DNA of 64,000 nucleotides from Atlantibacter hermannii (lineage in GTDB: Bacteria; Pseudomonadota; Gammaproteobacteria; Enterobacterales; Enterobacteriaceae), in NCBI RefSeq assembly GCF_009907385.1, contig NZ_JAAATR010000017.1, positions 40,687-104,686 on the forward strand, read 5' to 3'. Below are positions 37,536 through 49,101 of the stretch, in pieces. A model generated the notes under the pieces. The model saw only the letters and a program-made list of their open reading frames with translations. It had not been told where the DNA came from and did not search any database. The position numbers were made by a program, and so were the translations under genes. Position 1 is the first letter of the stretch; each line of letters begins with the position of its first letter.

Positions 37536-38918
37536 TTACAGATCGTTGAAGATATCCAGCGCGTCAGCGAGTTTTTTCACGCCAAACACCTGCATGCCTT
37601 CCGGCGCTTTTTTCGGAACATTGGCTGCCGGCACGATAGCGCGACGGAAGCCGTGTTTCGCCGCTTCGGAAATGCGCTCCTGGCCGCTGGGCACCGGACG
37701 GATTTCCCCCGCCAGACCCACTTCGCCGAATACCACCAGATCCTGCGGCAGCGGGCGATCGCGCAGGCTCGATACCATCGCCAGCAGCAGCGCCAGATCG
37801 GCGCTGGTTTCGGTGACCTTCACGCCACCGACCACGTTCACGAACACGTCCTGATCGGACATCTGCAAGCCGCCGTGGCGGTGCAATACCGCCAGCAGGA
37901 TCGCCAGACGGTTTTGTTCCAGCCCCACCGCCACGCGCCGTGGGTTGGCCATCATTGACTGATCCACCAGCGCCTGAATTTCCACCAGCAGCGGGCGCGT
38001 GCCTTCCCATACCACCATCACTGAACTGCCTGAGGTGACTTCATCGCCCCGGCTCAGGAAAATAGCAGACGGGTTGCTGACTTCACGCAGGCCCTGTTCG
38101 GTCATGGCGAACACGCCCAGCTCGTTGACCGCGCCGAAGCGGTTTTTATGGCTGCGCAGAGTACGGAAACGCGAATCAGCATCGCCGTCGAGCAGCACCG
38201 AGCAGTCGATGCAGTGCTCCAGGACTTTCGGCCCGGCCAGCGAGCCGTCTTTGGTGACGTGGCCGACCATAATAATCGCCACATCGCGGGTTTTGGCGAA
38301 ACGCGTCAGATAGGCGGCGGTTTCGCGCACCTGCGCCACGCTGCCCGGCGACGACTGGATATCCGCCATATGCATCACCTGGATGGAGTCGATGACCATC
38401 AGGCGCGGCTGCTCCTGCTCGGCAATCAAACAGATCTGTTCGATGCTGGTTTCCGAGAGCATATTCAGGTTATCGGTCGGCAATCCGAGACGATGAGCGC
38501 GCATCGCCACCTGCTGGAGTGATTCCTCGCCGGTGACGTACAGCGTTTTCATGTTCTGGGCGAGCCTGCACAGCGTTTGCAGCAGCAGGGTAGATTTCCC
38601 CGCGCCGGGGTTACCGCCGATCAAAATGGCGCTGCCTGGCACCACGCCGCCGCCCAGTACCCGGTCAAACTCTTTAAAGCCGGTGGAAAAGCGCGGCAGC
38701 GCCTCAAGGCTGATGTCGGAAAGCTTCTGGACTTTCGACACGCCCGCGCTGCCCGCGTAGCCGGAAAGCCGTTCATTACGCGCAACCGTGGGCGACGCCG
38801 CCAGACGCACTTCGGTGATGGTATTCCAGGCGTGGCAGGCGCTGCATTGCCCCTGCCAGCGCGGATAATCCGCACCACACTCATTACACACAAACGCGCG
38901 TTTTGGGGCTTTAGCCAC
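37536..38918 (-). CDS. radA: DNA repair protein RadA
   Basis: The 460-residue protein has a four-Cys zinc finger at the N-terminus (CNECGADYPRWQGQCSACHAW without its flanks), a RecA-like core with Walker A GGNPGAGKST near residue 97, the RadA-specific KNRFG motif near 258 and a Lon-like C-terminal domain. It drives branch migration in recombination. It is 12 bp downstream of serB. A GC-rich hairpin lies in the spacer to nadR (37499-37518). Confidence 0.97.
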   Translation of the reverse strand: MAKAPKRAFVCNECGADYPRWQGQCSACHAWNTITEVRLAASPTVARNERLSGYAGSAGVSKVQKLSDISLEALPRFSTGFKEFDRVLGGGVVPGSAILIGGNPGAGKSTLLLQTLCRLAQNMKTLYVTGEESLQQVAMRAHRLGLPTDNLNMLSETSIEQICLIAEQEQPRLMVIDSIQVMHMADIQSSPGSVAQVRETAAYLTRFAKTRDVAIIMVGHVTKDGSLAGPKVLEHCIDCSVLLDGDADSRFRTLRSHKNRFGAVNELGVFAMTEQGLREVSNPSAIFLSRGDEVTSGSSVMVVWEGTRPLLVEIQALVDQSMMANPRRVAVGLEQNRLAILLAVLHRHGGLQMSDQDVFVNVVGGVKVTETSADLALLLAMVSSLRDRPLPQDLVVFGEVGLAGEIRPVPSGQERISEAAKHGFRRAIVPAANVPKKAPEGMQVFGVKKLADALDIFNDL

Positions 38919-38930
38919 CTTTTACCTCGT

Positions 38931-39902
38931 TTATTTCTTGTTCAGACTGCCTGAGAGAATACAGAATACGCCCATCAGGTCCGCATGGCGGATGGTCACT
39001 TCGGTTTTTTCATTCACTTTGGGTTTGGCATGGTAGGCAATGCCCAGCCCCGCCGCCTGGATCATCGGCAGATCGTTGGCGCCGTCGCCGATCGCCACGC
39101 ACTGGGCAATCGGCACTTCATATTTTTCCGCCAGGTTTTTCAGGGTCTGCGCTTTGAACTGCGCGTCGACGATCTGACCGATCACCTGACCGGTTAGTTT
39201 ACCATCCCGGATCTCAAGTTCGTTGGCCACCGTGGCGGTTAAGTGCAATTTTTCGCGCAAATAATCGGCGAAGAAGGTAAACCCGCCGGAGGCTATCGCC
39301 ACTTTCCAGTTCATCGCCTGTAGCTTGAGCACCAGCGAGGTCAGGCCCGGCATCAGCGGCAGCACATCGCGTACCTGGCGCAGGATTTCCGCATCCGCGC
39401 CTTCCAGGGTGCCGACGCGCAACCGCAGGCTGGCGGTAAAGTCCAGTTCGCCGCGCATGGCGCGTTCAGTCACTTCCGATACCAGTTCGCCGGTGCCCGC
39501 CAGTTTGGCGATCTCGTCAATGCACTCAATCTGGATGGCGGTGGAGTCCATGTCCATCACCAGCAGGCCCGGGGTTTTTAAATGGGGGATCTTGCCGAGC
39601 GGCGCAACGTCCAGGCCATTATCGTGCGCCAGACGGGTGGCGCGCGGAGTCAGGGATCCCGCCAGGCGGATCACCTGATAATCATCCACGCACCAGGCGG
39701 TAACAATCACCATCGCCGCGCCCAGCTTGCGCTGATATTCGGTCAGACGGCCTTTATCCAGATCTCTGCCATACAGAAGCCAACCGCTGCGTCCGGCGTG
39801 ATAATCCAGCGGCATCACTTCATCGCCACTTAATGAAAGCGGTAACCCCGGCCAGAGAGAAACATCGTTCGGCAGGTCGCACCAGGTCAGACTGTTAGGC
39901 AT
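38931..39902 (-). CDS. serB: phosphoserine phosphatase
   Basis: The 323-residue HAD phosphatase has the nucleophile motif DMDSTAIQIECIDE near residue 112, ASGG near 212 and GDGANDLPM near 268. It makes serine from phosphoserine. The start at 39902 (MPNSLTWCDLP) matches E. coli; an earlier in-frame ATG overlaps the divergent promoter. Confidence 0.97.
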   Translation of the reverse strand: MPNSLTWCDLPNDVSLWPGLPLSLSGDEVMPLDYHAGRSGWLLYGRDLDKGRLTEYQRKLGAAMVIVTAWCVDDYQVIRLAGSLTPRATRLAHDNGLDVAPLGKIPHLKTPGLLVMDMDSTAIQIECIDEIAKLAGTGELVSEVTERAMRGELDFTASLRLRVGTLEGADAEILRQVRDVLPLMPGLTSLVLKLQAMNWKVAIASGGFTFFADYLREKLHLTATVANELEIRDGKLTGQVIGQIVDAQFKAQTLKNLAEKYEVPIAQCVAIGDGANDLPMIQAAGLGIAYHAKPKVNEKTEVTIRHADLMGVFCILSGSLNKK

Positions 39903-40006
39903 TAACGCTCCTGAAATCGGTAAGGACTGGAGAAAACAACGCATGAGGCTACCTTGAGTCCAGCGCTTCTGGCAACATTAAGATTCATTTTTTCAGCAGG
40001 TGGATT

Positions 40007-40648
40007 ATGGCCCGTACCCGCTTCAAATTTAGACTGCATCGCGCAGTGATTGTGCTTATCTGTCTCGCGCTACTTGTGGCGCTGATGCAGGGGGCAAGCT
40101 GGTTTAGCCAGAGCCATCAACAGTCGCGCAATATTCAGCTTGAAGAATTGGCCAGGACGCTGGCGCGCCAGGTCAACTATACCCTGACGCCGTTAATGAA
40201 AAGCGAAAACCCGGACGAAAAACGCATCGGCGCGATCCTTAAGCAGTTAACCGATGAGAGCCGTATTCTCGACGCCAGCGTGTACGATGATAAAGGCGAG
40301 ATGGTGGCGCGCGCCGGGGAGAGCGTCGAGGTGCGCGACCGGCTGGCGCTGGACGGCAAACGCGCGGGCAGCTATTTCAGCCAGCAAATCGTTGAGCCGA
40401 TCGAGGATAAAAGCGGCCCGCTCGGCTATCTGCGCATCACGCTCGACACCCACTCGCTGCCCACTGAAGCCAAACAGGTGGATAACACCACCAATATTTT
40501 GCGCCTGATGCTGCTGTTAGCGCTGGCGATCGGCATTGTGCTGACGCGCACCCTGTTACAGGGTAAACGCACGCGCTGGCAGCAATCGCCCTTTTTACTG
40601 ACGGCCAGTAAAGACGTGCCGGAAGAAGACGTGAGCAAAAAAGAATAA
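40007..40648 (+). CDS. ytjB: membrane protein YtjB (Smp)
   Basis: The 213-residue protein has an N-terminal membrane segment (about residues 12-32), a periplasmic domain of about 120 residues, and a second membrane segment near 163-183. It is divergent from serB and followed by lplA as in E. coli. Function is not established. Confidence 0.92.
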   Translation: MARTRFKFRLHRAVIVLICLALLVALMQGASWFSQSHQQSRNIQLEELARTLARQVNYTLTPLMKSENPDEKRIGAILKQLTDESRILDASVYDDKGEMVARAGESVEVRDRLALDGKRAGSYFSQQIVEPIEDKSGPLGYLRITLDTHSLPTEAKQVDNTTNILRLMLLLALAIGIVLTRTLLQGKRTRWQQSPFLLTASKDVPEEDVSKKE

Positions 40649-40672
40649 CCATTTGATGAAGGGATATCGTTT

Positions 40673-41689
40673 ATGAGTACCCTGCGGCTACTGATTTCAG
40701 ACTCGTATGACCCCTGGTTTAACCTCGCGGTGGAAGAGTGTATTTTCCGCCAGATGCCCGCGACCCAGCGGGTGCTGTTCCTGTGGCGCAATGCCGATAC
40801 CGTGGTGATTGGCCGCGCCCAGAATCCGTGGAAAGAGTGCAATACCCGGCGCATGGAGCAGGACAATATTCGCCTGGCACGCCGCAGCAGCGGCGGCGGC
40901 GCGGTATTCCACGATTTAGGCAACAGCTGCTTTACCTTTATGGCGGGTAAGCCGGAATACGACAAAAGCATCTCCACCGGTATCGTGCTGGCGGCGTTAA
41001 ACGCGCTGGGCGTGCAGGCATCGGCCTCCGGACGCAACGATCTGGAAGTCGCCACGCCGGACGGCCCGCGTAAAGTGTCAGGTTCCGCCTACCGGGAGAC
41101 CCAGGATCGCGGGTTCCACCACGGCACGTTGCTGCTGAATGCCGATCTCAGCCGTCTGGCGAACTACCTTAATCCCGATGAGAAGAAGCTGAAGGCTAAA
41201 GGCATCACCTCGGTGCGCGGGCGGGTGGCGAACCTGAATGATCTCCTGCCGGGGATCACCCATCAGCAGGTGTGTGACGCCGTCAGCGAGGCGTTTTTTG
41301 CCCATTATGGCGAGCGGGTCGCGCCGGAAGTGATCTCCCCGGATGCCGCCCCGGATCTGCCCGGCTTCGCCGGGACCTTTGCCCGACAGAGCAGCTGGGA
41401 GTGGAACTTCGGCCAGGCCCCGGCGTTTACCCATACGCTGGACGAGCGCTTCGGCTGGGGCGGCGTGGAGCTGCATTTTGACGTCGAGAAAGGCCATATC
41501 ACCCGCACCCAGGTGTTTACCGATAGCCTGAATCCGGCCCCGCTGGAGGCGCTCGCCAATCGGTTACAGGGCTGCGTATACCAGGCCAACGCGTTAAAGC
41601 AGCAATGCGAAACGCTGATTGTCGACTTCCCGCAGCAGGAAACAGAGCTGCGCGACGTGGCGCAATGGATGGCGGACGTGGTGCGCTAA
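40673..41689 (+). CDS. lplA: lipoate-protein ligase A
   Basis: The 338-residue enzyme attaches lipoate to E2 and H proteins. Lipoate- and ATP-binding motifs are present: [15 protein letters not shown] near residue 70 and [18 protein letters not shown] near 138, plus the C-terminal accessory domain. Length equals E. coli LplA. Confidence 0.96.
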   Translation: MSTLRLLISDSYDPWFNLAVEECIFRQMPATQRVLFLWRNADTVVIGRAQNPWKECNTRRMEQDNIRLARRSSGGGAVFHDLGNSCFTFMAGKPEYDKSISTGIVLAALNALGVQASASGRNDLEVATPDGPRKVSGSAYRETQDRGFHHGTLLLNADLSRLANYLNPDEKKLKAKGITSVRGRVANLNDLLPGITHQQVCDAVSEAFFAHYGERVAPEVISPDAAPDLPGFAGTFARQSSWEWNFGQAPAFTHTLDERFGWGGVELHFDVEKGHITRTQVFTDSLNPAPLEALANRLQGCVYQANALKQQCETLIVDFPQQETELRDVAQWMADVVR

Positions 41690-41697
41690 TCCCCCGC

Positions 41698-41715
41698 AAC
41701 GCCCTCGTGGGCGTT
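41698..41715. terminator. hairpin between lplA and the channel gene
   Basis: AACGCCC, TCGT loop, GGGCGTT lies between converging genes without strong T runs. Confidence 0.5.
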
Positions 41716-41716
41716 G

Positions 41717-42901
41717 TTACTCGCTCTCTTTACTCTCCGTCATATCGCCAAAGAACAGCGCGGTGATGAGCGTGTTGTCGACAGGCTCGCCGTTCAGGGT
41801 GCGCACCAGCAGTTCGCTGCCCAGGGTTTGCAGCGAAAACACCATATCCGGCTGAACGCGTTTGATTTTTTGCAGGTTTTTACTGGCGTTGACTACCGAA
41901 ATAGTTTTACAGCCCGCGCCTGCCACATCTTTGGCGGCCAGCACGATAAACGCGTTTTCGGCATCGTCATCGCGCAGCGCCAGGATGTACTTCGCTTTTG
42001 CCGCCCCGGCTTTGACCAGTTCATCGGCGTTCGACGGGTCGCCGGAAATCAGGTCGGTATCCGGCGGGTACTCATGGGCAATATGCGGCGGAACAATCAC
42101 GGTGACCGCTTCGCCGCGCGCTTTTAAGCCGTGGTAAACGCTAAGCGCCAGCGGCGACGCGCCGGCAATAATAAAGTGGTTTTTACGCATCACGTGTGAA
42201 ATCCGCCCTGTGACGATTCGTTTTAAATTACCGCCAATCACCGGCCCGATAATGGCGCTGATTGACGTGGCAAATACGGTGATGCCCATCACGATCACCG
42301 AAACGGTAAACAGCCGCGCCGTGGAGGTGACCGGGACAATATCCCCGAACCCCACCGTCGACATGCCGACAATCGCGAAGTAAAACGCCGTGGGCATATC
42401 CATAATCGCCGGCGCGAACTCCTCGCCCAGATACAGCGCGCCCATCACCGCATACAGCAGCAGCGAGACAAAACTCACCAGCGCGAACAATCCGCCTGCC
42501 GCGAGGCTGGCGCGATCGAACTGCCGCCAGAAGCCAGTCAACAGCAGCATCAGCGCCAGCGCGCCGAGGCTTAGCGCCGGGTTACCCTGCGGAGATAAAA
42601 AGTTAAACGCGCTGGTGACCAGCAGCAGCAACAGCGAGAACACCCAGGCCGTGCGGGCGCGCAGCAGCAGCCCGAAGGCCATCAGAATCAGCCCCAGCCC
42701 CAGCACAAACTGCGGGATGTCGAGCAAGCCCAGCACCGACAGCGCCTCTTTCCAGGTACTGAAACTGTGCATCTGCGGCAGTACGTCCACGGTTCTCATC
42801 AGGACCGGATGCAGAAACAGATAGCCGCAGGCCGCCACCAGAATGGCGAGCAGTCCGTGAGGGGAAAACAGGGCCAGGCAACGGTGGATTATTTTTTTCA
42901 C
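41717..42901 (-). CDS. Kch-like potassium channel with RCK (TrkA-N) domain
   Basis: The 394-residue protein has about six membrane segments, a pore loop with selectivity filter TVGFGD near residue 195, and a cytosolic RCK Rossmann domain from about 240 (HFIIAGASPLALSVYHGL). The order resembles E. coli Kch, whose filter is TVGYGD. The last two membrane helices and filter are clear; voltage-sensor charges in the fourth segment are not obvious. It occupies the place held by yjjJ in E. coli. Confidence 0.88.
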   Translation of the reverse strand: MKKIIHRCLALFSPHGLLAILVAACGYLFLHPVLMRTVDVLPQMHSFSTWKEALSVLGLLDIPQFVLGLGLILMAFGLLLRARTAWVFSLLLLLVTSAFNFLSPQGNPALSLGALALMLLLTGFWRQFDRASLAAGGLFALVSFVSLLLYAVMGALYLGEEFAPAIMDMPTAFYFAIVGMSTVGFGDIVPVTSTARLFTVSVIVMGITVFATSISAIIGPVIGGNLKRIVTGRISHVMRKNHFIIAGASPLALSVYHGLKARGEAVTVIVPPHIAHEYPPDTDLISGDPSNADELVKAGAAKAKYILALRDDDAENAFIVLAAKDVAGAGCKTISVVNASKNLQKIKRVQPDMVFSLQTLGSELLVRTLNGEPVDNTLITALFFGDMTESKESE

Positions 42902-42990
42902 AACAAATGGTTATTCCATGTATCCGTGGTGTGAATGCATGAATGATAGCCGTGCAGCGAGGGGTTTGAAACAGCCGGGCGCGAGAAACA

Positions 42991-43018
42991 AAAATGCCAG
43001 CCGGAAAGGGCTGGCATT
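42991..43018 (-). terminator. deo operon terminator
   Basis: On the minus strand AATGCCAGCC, a 6-base loop, its complement and a T-rich run follow the deoD stop codon by 12 bases. Confidence 0.85.
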
Positions 43019-43030
43019 GAGAGGCAAAAA

Positions 43031-43750
43031 TTACGCTTTGTCGCCTAACAGCACGGATTCCAGCGCGATCTTAATCATGTCGTTGAAGGTGGTCTGGCGT
43101 TCAGCCGCCGTGGTCTGCTCGTGGGTACGGATATGGTCAGACACGGTGCAGATGGTCAGCGCTTTCGCGCCAAATTCCGCCGCGACGCCGTAGATGCCCG
43201 CCGCTTCCATTTCCACGCCCAGGATGCCGTATTTTTCCATCACGTCGAACATCTGCGGGTCCGGCGAGTAGAACAGGTCCGCCGAGAAGATGTTACCGAC
43301 GCGCGCTTCCACGCCCAGCGCTTTTGCCGCGTCAACCGCGTCACGCACCATGCCGTAGTCGGCAATCGCCGCGAAATCGTGATCTTTAAAACGCAGGCGG
43401 TTTACTTTGGAATCGGTGCAGGCGCCCATGCCGATTACCACGTCACGCAGTTTCACGTCAGCGCGTACCGCGCCGCAGGAGCCCACGCGAATGATTTTCT
43501 TCACGCCGAAATCGGTGATCAGTTCTTTGGTGTAGATGGAGCAGGACGGAATGCCCATGCCGTGGCCCATCACCGAGATTTTACGGCCTTTGTAGGTGCC
43601 GGTAAAACCCAGCATGCCGCGCACGTTGTTTACTTCACGCACGTCTTCCAGGAAGGTTTCCGCGATATGTTTCGCACGCAGCGGGTCGCCCGGCATCAGA
43701 ACAACGTCAGCGAAATCACCCATTTCTGCATTAATGTGTGGCGTAGCCAT
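43031..43750 (-). CDS. deoD: purine nucleoside phosphorylase
   Basis: The 239-residue hexameric phosphorylase shows [20 protein letters not shown] at the start, GHGMGIPS, the purine-binding VEMEAAGIY and the catalytic Asp in TVSDHI near residue 204. It splits purine (deoxy)nucleosides. Last gene of deoCABD. Confidence 0.98.
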   Translation of the reverse strand: MATPHINAEMGDFADVVLMPGDPLRAKHIAETFLEDVREVNNVRGMLGFTGTYKGRKISVMGHGMGIPSCSIYTKELITDFGVKKIIRVGSCGAVRADVKLRDVVIGMGACTDSKVNRLRFKDHDFAAIADYGMVRDAVDAAKALGVEARVGNIFSADLFYSPDPQMFDVMEKYGILGVEMEAAGIYGVAAEFGAKALTICTVSDHIRTHEQTTAAERQTTFNDMIKIALESVLLGDKA

Positions 43751-43803
43751 GAATATATCCCTTTTTAAAATGGTTAATCAGGGCGGACAGACCGCCCCGT
43801 CAA

Positions 43804-45066
<1,263 letters not shown>

Positions 45067-45126
45067 TTAAAAAAATGCGATCAGATCAGTATACCCGAAT
45101 GCGGCTCGCCCAGGAAGCGAGGACGG

Positions 45127-46449
45127 TTACTGGCTGATTCTGCGATAAACCACCGGCGTGTCTTCGGCTGCGGCGTCGCCCACCTCAATCGCCGCTTTAA
45201 CGGCTTTGGCCGCTTCCTGCCACGAGGCTTCGTTTTTGGCGTGGATAATCGCCAGCGGACGTTGGCCGTCAACGCTGTCGCCCAGGCGCGCCATATCGGT
45301 AAAGCCCACGCTGTAGTCAATCGGATCGGAAGCCTGACGACGGCCGCCGCCCATGGACACCACCGCCATACCCAGTGCGCGGGTATCCATGGCCGAGACC
45401 ACGCCGCTGCGATCGGCATAGACCGCTTTGCTCAGGGTCGCGGCAGGCAGGTATTTGTCGACGTTTTCCACGAAATCCGCCGGGCCTTTCTGGGCGCTGA
45501 CCATACGGCCAAACACCTCTGCGGCCTTGCCGTTATCGAGCACCGCCTGCAACTGTTTACGGGCGTCGGCTTCATCACGGGCCAGGCGACCAGAAATCAG
45601 CATTTCTACGCACAGCGCCATGGTGACGTCGAACAGGCGCGGGTTACGGTAATCGCCGGTCAGGAACTGTACGGCTTCGCGTACTTCCACGGCGTTGCCC
45701 GCGCTGGAAGCCAGCACCTGGTTCATATCGGTGAGCAGCGCGGTGGTACGTACGCCTGCGCCGTTGGATACGCCAACGATCGCTTCCGCCAGCGCTTCAG
45801 AGAGTTCATACGTCGGCATAAACGCGCCGCTGCCCACTTTCACGTCCATCACCAGCGCATCCAGCCCTTCCGCCAGTTTCTTGGCGAGGATCGAGGCGGT
45901 GATCAGCGGGATAGAGTCCACGGTGGCGGTGATATCGCGGGTCGCGTAGAAGCGTTTATCCGCCGGAGCCAGCGAGCTGGTCTGGCCGATAATCGCCACG
46001 CCGACGTCTTTGATGATGGCGCGGAAACGGGCGTCATCAGGGAAAATATCAAAGCCCGGAATGGCTTCCAGTTTATCCAGCGTACCGCCGGTGTGGCCGA
46101 GGCCGCGCCCGGAGATCATCGGCACGTAGCCGCCGCACGCCGCCACCATGGGGCCGAGCATCAGGGAGGTTACATCGCCCACGCCGCCGGTGGAGTGTTT
46201 ATCCACAATCGGGCCGTTGAGGTTCAGGCTCTTCCAGTCCAGCACGCTGCCGGAATCGCGCATCGCCATGGTCAGCGACACCCGCTCGGGCATCGTCATG
46301 TCATGGAAAAAGATGGTCATCGCCAGCGCGGCAATTTGCCCTTCTGAGACGGTGTTATCGCGGATCCCGTTAATGAAAAAGCGAATTTCTTCGTCGCTGA
46401 GCGCGTGGCCATCACGTTTTTTGCGAATAATTTCTTGAGCGAGGAACAA
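45127..46449 (-). CDS. deoA: thymidine phosphorylase
   Basis: The 440-residue enzyme has the family motif [20 protein letters not shown] near residue 113 and the phosphate loop KHSTGGVGD near 84. It releases thymine and 2-deoxyribose 1-phosphate. Second gene of the deo operon. Confidence 0.98.
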   Translation of the reverse strand: MFLAQEIIRKKRDGHALSDEEIRFFINGIRDNTVSEGQIAALAMTIFFHDMTMPERVSLTMAMRDSGSVLDWKSLNLNGPIVDKHSTGGVGDVTSLMLGPMVAACGGYVPMISGRGLGHTGGTLDKLEAIPGFDIFPDDARFRAIIKDVGVAIIGQTSSLAPADKRFYATRDITATVDSIPLITASILAKKLAEGLDALVMDVKVGSGAFMPTYELSEALAEAIVGVSNGAGVRTTALLTDMNQVLASSAGNAVEVREAVQFLTGDYRNPRLFDVTMALCVEMLISGRLARDEADARKQLQAVLDNGKAAEVFGRMVSAQKGPADFVENVDKYLPAATLSKAVYADRSGVVSAMDTRALGMAVVSMGGGRRQASDPIDYSVGFTDMARLGDSVDGQRPLAIIHAKNEASWQEAAKAVKAAIEVGDAAAEDTPVVYRRISQ

Positions 46450-46505
46450 GGTAACCCCCAGAGATAGCAGATTTTAGGCGGCGGTTGCCCGCCGCAGGAA
46501 AGGAA

Positions 46506-47285
46506 TTAGTAGCTGCTGGCGCTTTTGCCGTCGCCGTGGCCCAGCGCTTTCAGCAGGCTGGCTAACAGGCTGGATGCGCCAAAGCGGTAGTGACGGGCAT
46601 CCGCCCAGTCCGCGCCGAACAGCTCGTCGGCAATCGCCAGGAATTTCTGCGCGTCTTCGGCTGTACGTACGCCGCCGGCAGGCTTAAAGCCCACAGTTTT
46701 CTGCACGCCCATATCGCGGATCACTTCCAGCATAATGCGCGCGCTTTCCGGCGTGGCGTTGACCGGCACTTTACCGGTAGACGTTTTGATGAAATCCGCG
46801 CCTGCCTTGATGGAGATTTCAGAGGCTTTACGAATCAGGGCTTCTTCTTTCAACTCGCCGGTTTCGATGATCACTTTCAGCAGCACGTTGGCAGCAGCGC
46901 AGGCGTCTTTACAGGCTTTCACCAGTTCGAATCCTACCTGCTCGTTACCGGCGATCAGCGCGCGGTACGGGAAGACCACGTCCACTTCATCCGCGCCGTA
47001 AGCGATGGCCGCACGGGTTTCCGCCAGCGCGATCTCGATATCGTCATTGCCATGCGGGAAGTTGGTGACCGTCGCGATGCGGATATCCGGCGTGCCCTGC
47101 TCTTTCAGCGTCTTGCGGGCAATCGGAATAAAGCGCGGGTAGATGCAGATCGCCGCCGTATTGCCCACCGGCGTTTTGGCCTGATGGCACAGCGCGATGA
47201 CTTTCTCGTTGGTGTCGTCATCGTTCAGGGTGGTTAAATCCATTAACTGCAATGCGCGAAGGCTGCTTTGGGTTAAATCGGTCAT
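46506..47285 (-). CDS. deoC: deoxyribose-phosphate aldolase
   Basis: The 259-residue class I aldolase has the Schiff-base Lys in DFIKTSTGK near residue 167 and the second Lys in [11 protein letters not shown] near 201. It splits 2-deoxyribose 5-phosphate to acetaldehyde and glyceraldehyde 3-phosphate. First gene of the operon; its P2 promoter with DeoR and CRP sites lies directly upstream. Confidence 0.98.
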   Translation of the reverse strand: MTDLTQSSLRALQLMDLTTLNDDDTNEKVIALCHQAKTPVGNTAAICIYPRFIPIARKTLKEQGTPDIRIATVTNFPHGNDDIEIALAETRAAIAYGADEVDVVFPYRALIAGNEQVGFELVKACKDACAAANVLLKVIIETGELKEEALIRKASEISIKAGADFIKTSTGKVPVNATPESARIMLEVIRDMGVQKTVGFKPAGGVRTAEDAQKFLAIADELFGADWADARHYRFGASSLLASLLKALGHGDGKSASSY

Positions 47286-47338
47286 GTGTTTCTCCAGATG
47301 GAAGCCGGGTTCGCCGGTTCATTAATCACCGCGCGGAA

Positions 47339-47354
47339 TGTTATTATTCTAACA
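47339..47354. promoter_or_regulatory. DeoR operator O2 at deoP2
   Basis: TGTTATTATTCTAACA matches the DeoR palindrome TGTTAGAATTCTAACA at 14 of 16 positions, 54 bases before the deoC start. It covers the expected -10 and start region of P2. Confidence 0.8.
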
Positions 47355-47371
47355 TTTACTCACGCTTACTC

Positions 47372-47387
47372 TTAGACAGACGTCACA
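47372..47387. promoter_or_regulatory. CRP site 1 of deoP2
   Basis: TTAGACAGACGTCACA keeps one good CRP half-site (TCACA). Its centre is 53 bp from CRP site 2, the distance of the -40.5 and -93.5 sites at E. coli deoP2, between which CytR binds. Confidence 0.6.
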
Positions 47388-47424
47388 GTTATGGAAATCG
47401 ATTCAACTCGCCATACACCGTAGA

Positions 47425-47440
47425 TGTGACGTAATTCAAA
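47425..47440. promoter_or_regulatory. CRP site 2 of deoP2
   Basis: TGTGACGTAATTCAAA has a perfect left half-site (TGTGA) and a partial right half. Confidence 0.65.
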
Positions 47441-47550
47441 ATATTCACGACATCATCGCCATTCAGTGCGTGATGTGGGTGACAGGATCAAAAGCGCATG
47501 GCGTGAATGGCTTTACATTGGCGTCACTGTCAACATGTAAGGGACACATC

Positions 47551-49101
47551 ATGTCTGCACTTTCTCAATCAGGGCTGCTGGAACGCTGCCATAATATTGT
47601 GACCTCGTCGGGGCTTTCCCCGGCGCAGAAGCGCCATTTTCTGGCGCTGGAAGCCGAGAATGCGCTTCCTTACCCCGCTCTCCCTGAAGCGGCGCGTCAG
47701 GCGCTGGCGGACGGCGTCATCTGCGATATGTTCGAAGGCCACGCCCCGTACAAACCCCGCTATGTCCTGCCCGATTACGCCAAATTTCTCGCTCAGGGCA
47801 GCGAATGGCTGGAGCTGCCGCCCGCCGAAGATTTCGACGATGCGCTGGCGATGCTCACCATTCTTTATCACCATGTTCCGTCGGTAACCTCGATGCCGGT
47901 GTTTCTGGGTCACCTCGATTCACTGCTCACGCCCTATGTTAAAATTCTAACACAGGATGAGATCGATCTGCGTATAAAACGTTTCTGGCGCTATCTCGAT
48001 CGCGTCCTGCCGGATGCGTTTATGCATGCCAACATTGGCCCGCATGACTCAATGGTGGCGCGTGCGATATTGCGTGCGGATGCCGAACTCCAGCAGGTTG
48101 CGCCTAATCTGACCTTCATTTATGACCCGCAGATTACGCCGGACGATTTACTGCTCGCCGTCGCCAGTAACATTTGCGAATGCGCTAAACCCCACATCGC
48201 CAACGGCCCGGTGCATGATAAAATTTTCACACCCGGAAATTACGGCATCGTCAGCTGCTATAACTCGCTGCCAGCGGGCGGCGGCGGCAGTACCCTGGTG
48301 CGTATTAACCTCAGCGAAGTGGCGGCGCGCAGCCACAGCATTGACGACTTCTTTGCCCGCGCGCTCCCTTATTATTGTGAACAACAACGGGACATCATCA
48401 ACGCGCGCTGCGCATTTCTGTATCAGGAGTCGAACTTCTTCACAGAAAGTTTCCTGGTGCGCGAAGGGCTGATCGATCCGGATCGCTTTGCGCCGATGTT
48501 TGGCATCTACGCGCTGGCCGAGGCGGTGAATGTTTTATGCGATAAGGCCGGGATTGCGGGCCGGTACGGAAAAGACGCCGCAGCCAACGAGCTGGGCTAC
48601 CGCATCAGCGCCGCGCTGGCCGCCTATGTGGAAAACACGCCGGTCAGGTTCGGCTGGAATCATCGCGCCCTGCTGCACGCGCAATCCGGTATCAGCAGTG
48701 ACACGGGCACCACGCCCGGCGCGCGTCTGCCGTATGGCGATGAGCCCGATCCGATCACCCATCTGCTGACCGTTGCGCCGCATCATCGCCATTACCCGTC
48801 AGGCATCAGCGATATTTTGACGCTCGACGAAACGGTGAAGCGCAATCCGCAGGCGGTGGTCCAGCTCTGCCTGGGCGCATTTAACGCCGGAATGCGCGAG
48901 TTTACCGCTAACGTCAGCGGCAACGATCTGGTGCGGGTGACCGGTTATATGGTGCGCTTATCCGATCTGGAAAAATACCGTGCACAAGGATCGCGGACCA
49001 ACACCACCTGGCTGGGGGAAGAAGCCGCCCGCAATACCGGCATTTTGCAACGTAAACCCCGTGTGGTGAGTAATGAGCAGCAGATGCGCTTCGATCAATA
49101 A
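47551..49101 (+). CDS. yjjI: putative glycyl radical protein YjjI
   Basis: The 516-residue protein is YjjI (formerly DUF3029). The glycyl radical motif RVTGY places the radical on Gly465, followed by an unusually long 51-residue tail. Cys residues in IVSCYNSLP and NICECAKP are candidates for the active site. Substrate unknown. The start at 47551 has AAGGGA upstream; 27 further in-frame codons lie in the deo promoter. It overlaps its presumed activase gene by 29 bp. Two DeoR operators lie inside this gene. Confidence 0.93.
   Translation: MSALSQSGLLERCHNIVTSSGLSPAQKRHFLALEAENALPYPALPEAARQALADGVICDMFEGHAPYKPRYVLPDYAKFLAQGSEWLELPPAEDFDDALAMLTILYHHVPSVTSMPVFLGHLDSLLTPYVKILTQDEIDLRIKRFWRYLDRVLPDAFMHANIGPHDSMVARAILRADAELQQVAPNLTFIYDPQITPDDLLLAVASNICECAKPHIANGPVHDKIFTPGNYGIVSCYNSLPAGGGGSTLVRINLSEVAARSHSIDDFFARALPYYCEQQRDIINARCAFLYQESNFFTESFLVREGLIDPDRFAPMFGIYALAEAVNVLCDKAGIAGRYGKDAAANELGYRISAALAAYVENTPVRFGWNHRALLHAQSGISSDTGTTPGARLPYGDEPDPITHLLTVAPHHRHYPSGISDILTLDETVKRNPQAVVQLCLGAFNAGMREFTANVSGNDLVRVTGYMVRLSDLEKYRAQGSRTNTTWLGEEAARNTGILQRKPRVVSNEQQMRFDQ
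47937..47952. promoter_or_regulatory. DeoR operator O1 inside yjjI
   Basis: TGTTAAAATTCTAACA differs from the DeoR palindrome at one of 16 positions. It is 598 bp from O2, against 599 bp between O1 and O2 in E. coli as I recall. The P1 promoter of deo is expected here, in the opposite direction to yjjI. Confidence 0.85.
48216..48231. promoter_or_regulatory. probable DeoR auxiliary operator OE inside yjjI
   Basis: TGATAAAATTTTCACA matches the palindrome at 12 of 16 positions. It is 279 bp beyond O1, the place of the third operator OE in E. coli (about 878 bp from O2 in total). Confidence 0.6.
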
